From Spartobacteria bacterium (GTDB lineage Bacteria > Verrucomicrobiota > Verrucomicrobiia > Chthoniobacterales > Terrimicrobiaceae), in contig CANKXQ010000053.1 of the NCBI GenBank assembly GCA_947487745.1, forward strand, positions 1 to 8,008: a stretch of DNA of 8,008 nt, read 5' to 3'. Every line of letters starts with the position of its first letter. Position 1 is the stretch's first letter. Below are positions 6,833 to 8,008 of the stretch, in pieces. A model generated the notes under the pieces. It made no database searches and had not been told where the DNA came from. It saw nothing but the letters and a program-made list of their open reading frames with translations. Made by a program: the position numbers and the translations under genes.

Positions 6833-7342
6833 CTATCGCGCGCGGGAGTCGGTCAGGAAACGCAGCGCCTTGGCGGGGTCGCCTTGGGTGTCACGCACAA
6901 CGGCGAGGAAGACGGGCAAGGTGGCGTTGTATTTTTTCAAAAACGATCGATCTCCTGCGCATCCATACATGATGTCATCGCAGAGGCTGCCCTCGAGGAA
7001 GCACTGGGCTTTACGAATGATGCGGGGCAACCAAGCAACGCCTTCGAATTCGACGGATTTTGGCGGCAACTCGCTTTCCTGAACAATCCGCGATGGCGGG
7101 CGACCCTGAAGCGTTGTGTGAAAATAGTCCGCCCGCATTTGGGCGAGTTCTACGAAGACCGCCTTATCCGGCTCGCCGTAGCGCGCGAAGTCGTCCACCG
7201 CATCGTAGAGAGACTGTGCCGAAATACCGAACTTTGCCAGGGCTTCGAGATCGGCTGGAGCGAGGATGTGCGAGGGTGTGCGGCAGCCGGTGCGATAGTT
7301 CGCGCTGGCTTTTTCGTGAAGTTGATTGAGTTCGTTATTCAT
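6833..7342 (-). CDS. DUF5069-domain protein of unknown function
   Basis: The 169-residue product has a C-terminal DUF5069-like domain (about 100-165) recognised by WLPRIIRKAQ (104-113), a conserved DIMYGCAGDRSFLKK block (123-137) and a closing alpha-helical stretch. The N-terminal 90 residues (LAPADLEALAKFGI, LYDAVDDFARYGEP, MRADYFHTTLQG) look helical and have no function I can name. No signal peptide or membrane segment is seen, so it is probably cytosolic. The frame is open upstream to 7453, but the ATG at 7342 is preferred: the added 37 residues would lie in the kinase gene and look like out-of-frame sequence. From ATG 7342 the gene overlaps the kinase stop by 8 bases, suggesting translational coupling; no Shine-Dalgarno is visible. 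The family is, to my knowledge, functionally uncharacterised. The kinase neighbour hints at a signalling-linked role, but that is inference. Confidence 0.75.
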   Translation of the reverse strand: MNNELNQLHEKASANYRTGCRTPSHILAPADLEALAKFGISAQSLYDAVDDFARYGEPDKAVFVELAQMRADYFHTTLQGRPPSRIVQESELPPKSVEFEGVAWLPRIIRKAQCFLEGSLCDDIMYGCAGDRSFLKKYNATLPVFLAVVRDTQGDPAKALRFLTDSRAR

Positions 7343-8008
7343 TTTGGGATTCGACGATGCCTTGTTCCAGGAAACGCACACGCTGGTCGACTCTTGGCAG
7401 GAGGATGGTGACGGTGAGTCCCCGGCCGGGCGAGCTTTCGAGAATGACCTCACCGCCGTGGGCTCTGACGATGCGCCTGACGATTAAAAGGCCCAATCCA
7501 TTACCGCCGGATTTGGTTGTGAAATAGGGCTCGAAGATGCGGGTGATGTTTTCCGGCGATATGCCACCTCCGGAGTCCATGAAGACGACCCGCACGTGGG
7601 TGGCATCGGCGGATGTGCTCACGCGCAGGATGCCGCCGGAATTCATCGCCTGAAACGAATTGCGGCAGATGTTGTAGAAGGCCTGTTTGATCTGATCGCG
7701 GTCGATCTGAAGCAGCGGCAACCCCTGCTCGAGCTGCTTCTCGACAAGCACGTCGCGGTCCTGGATTTCCACATGCAGAAAATCAAAGACCTCATCGACG
7801 ATGCGGTTGATGTCCGCTGGTTCGGGATTGAGGCTCTGCGGGCGGATGGCGCGGAGAAACTGGGTGATGATGTTGTCGAGGCGCGAAACCTCGCTTCGGG
7901 CCACCAGCACTGACTCTTCAAGCTTGGAGCGAAGTTTTGGCGGAGCCTTTTCCAAGTTCCGCTGCATGAGCTGAAGGTGGATGTTCAGCGAGTTGAGGGG
8001 ATTGCCAA
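7335..8008 (-). CDS. Sensor histidine kinase, C-terminal part (5' end beyond window)
   Basis: The visible 223 residues cover the end of the HisKA dimerisation domain and a full HATPase_c domain. They open with GNPLNSLNIHLQLM, which follows directly after the phospho-acceptor His of an HEIGNPLNSL-type H box; the His itself is just outside the window, and the partial codon at the edge (TT) is compatible with the expected Ile. ATP-binding boxes are in order: N box NICRNSFQAM (about residue 112), G1 DSGGGI (144), F box FEPYFTTK (158) and G2 GNGLGL (168). The layout resembles NtrB/ZraS-like kinases. Sensor, PAS and any membrane segments are not visible, so the signal is unknown; no response regulator lies downstream. 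The first in-window ATG (7967) is internal, since the frame is open to the edge. It ends 8 bases inside the DUF5069 gene. Confidence 0.92.
   Translation of the reverse strand, partial: GNPLNSLNIHLQLMQRNLEKAPPKLRSKLEESVLVARSEVSRLDNIITQFLRAIRPQSLNPEPADINRIVDEVFDFLHVEIQDRDVLVEKQLEQGLPLLQIDRDQIKQAFYNICRNSFQAMNSGGILRVSTSADATHVRVVFMDSGGGISPENITRIFEPYFTTKSGGNGLGLLIVRRIVRAHGGEVILESSPGRGLTVTILLPRVDQRVRFLEQGIVESQNE

Noticed and set aside
7343..7453. 37-codon N-terminal extension of the DUF5069 gene
   Set aside because: It lies inside the C-terminal part of the kinase gene in another frame and has a Ser/Pro-rich out-of-frame composition; ATG 7342 gives the natural start.

Overview
The window looks like a chromosomal segment of a free-living bacterium, most likely from the Verrucomicrobiota or a neighbouring PVC lineage. 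The lineage call is an inference from three things: a DUF5069-type protein beside a histidine kinase, a stand-alone CoaB-like protein, and a CACAGAG-type intergenic repeat of a kind familiar from environmental genomes. No ribosomal or other phylogenetic marker gene is present. I saw no mobile element, CRISPR array or phage gene.

Layout. (1) The left edge holds the 3' part of thiH and a complete thiS on the + strand, overlapping by ATGA; they make the thiazole half of thiamine. (2) They converge on, and overlap by 22 bp, a minus-strand row of three housekeeping genes, read right to left: fabV (enoyl-ACP reductase, fatty acid synthesis), purH (last two steps of IMP synthesis) and a CoaB-like phosphopantothenate-cysteine ligase (coenzyme A synthesis). 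A three-unit CTCTGTG tandem repeat fills the purH/coaB gap, and a GC-rich inverted repeat lies in the purH leader. (3) A minus-strand tRNA-Ser(UGA) with encoded CCA sits upstream of fabV, between two stretches without a confident gene (4715-4996 and 5085-5496). (4) A + strand major facilitator superfamily transporter follows, with a GTG start. (5) At the right edge, on the minus strand, a sensor histidine kinase runs off the window and overlaps by 8 nt a DUF5069-domain protein of unknown function.

Taken together this is mostly cofactor, purine and lipid biosynthesis plus a transporter and a signalling pair. ThiH is a radical-SAM, oxygen-sensitive enzyme that replaces the O2-dependent glycine oxidase route, so a facultative or low-oxygen lifestyle is plausible. 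None of the six start codons visible here is preceded by a recognisable Shine-Dalgarno sequence, which suggests SD-independent initiation or translational coupling. I found no clearly new multi-gene system; the least explained parts are the kinase/DUF5069 pair, the uncharacterised transporter with its odd leader, and the intergenic repeat.
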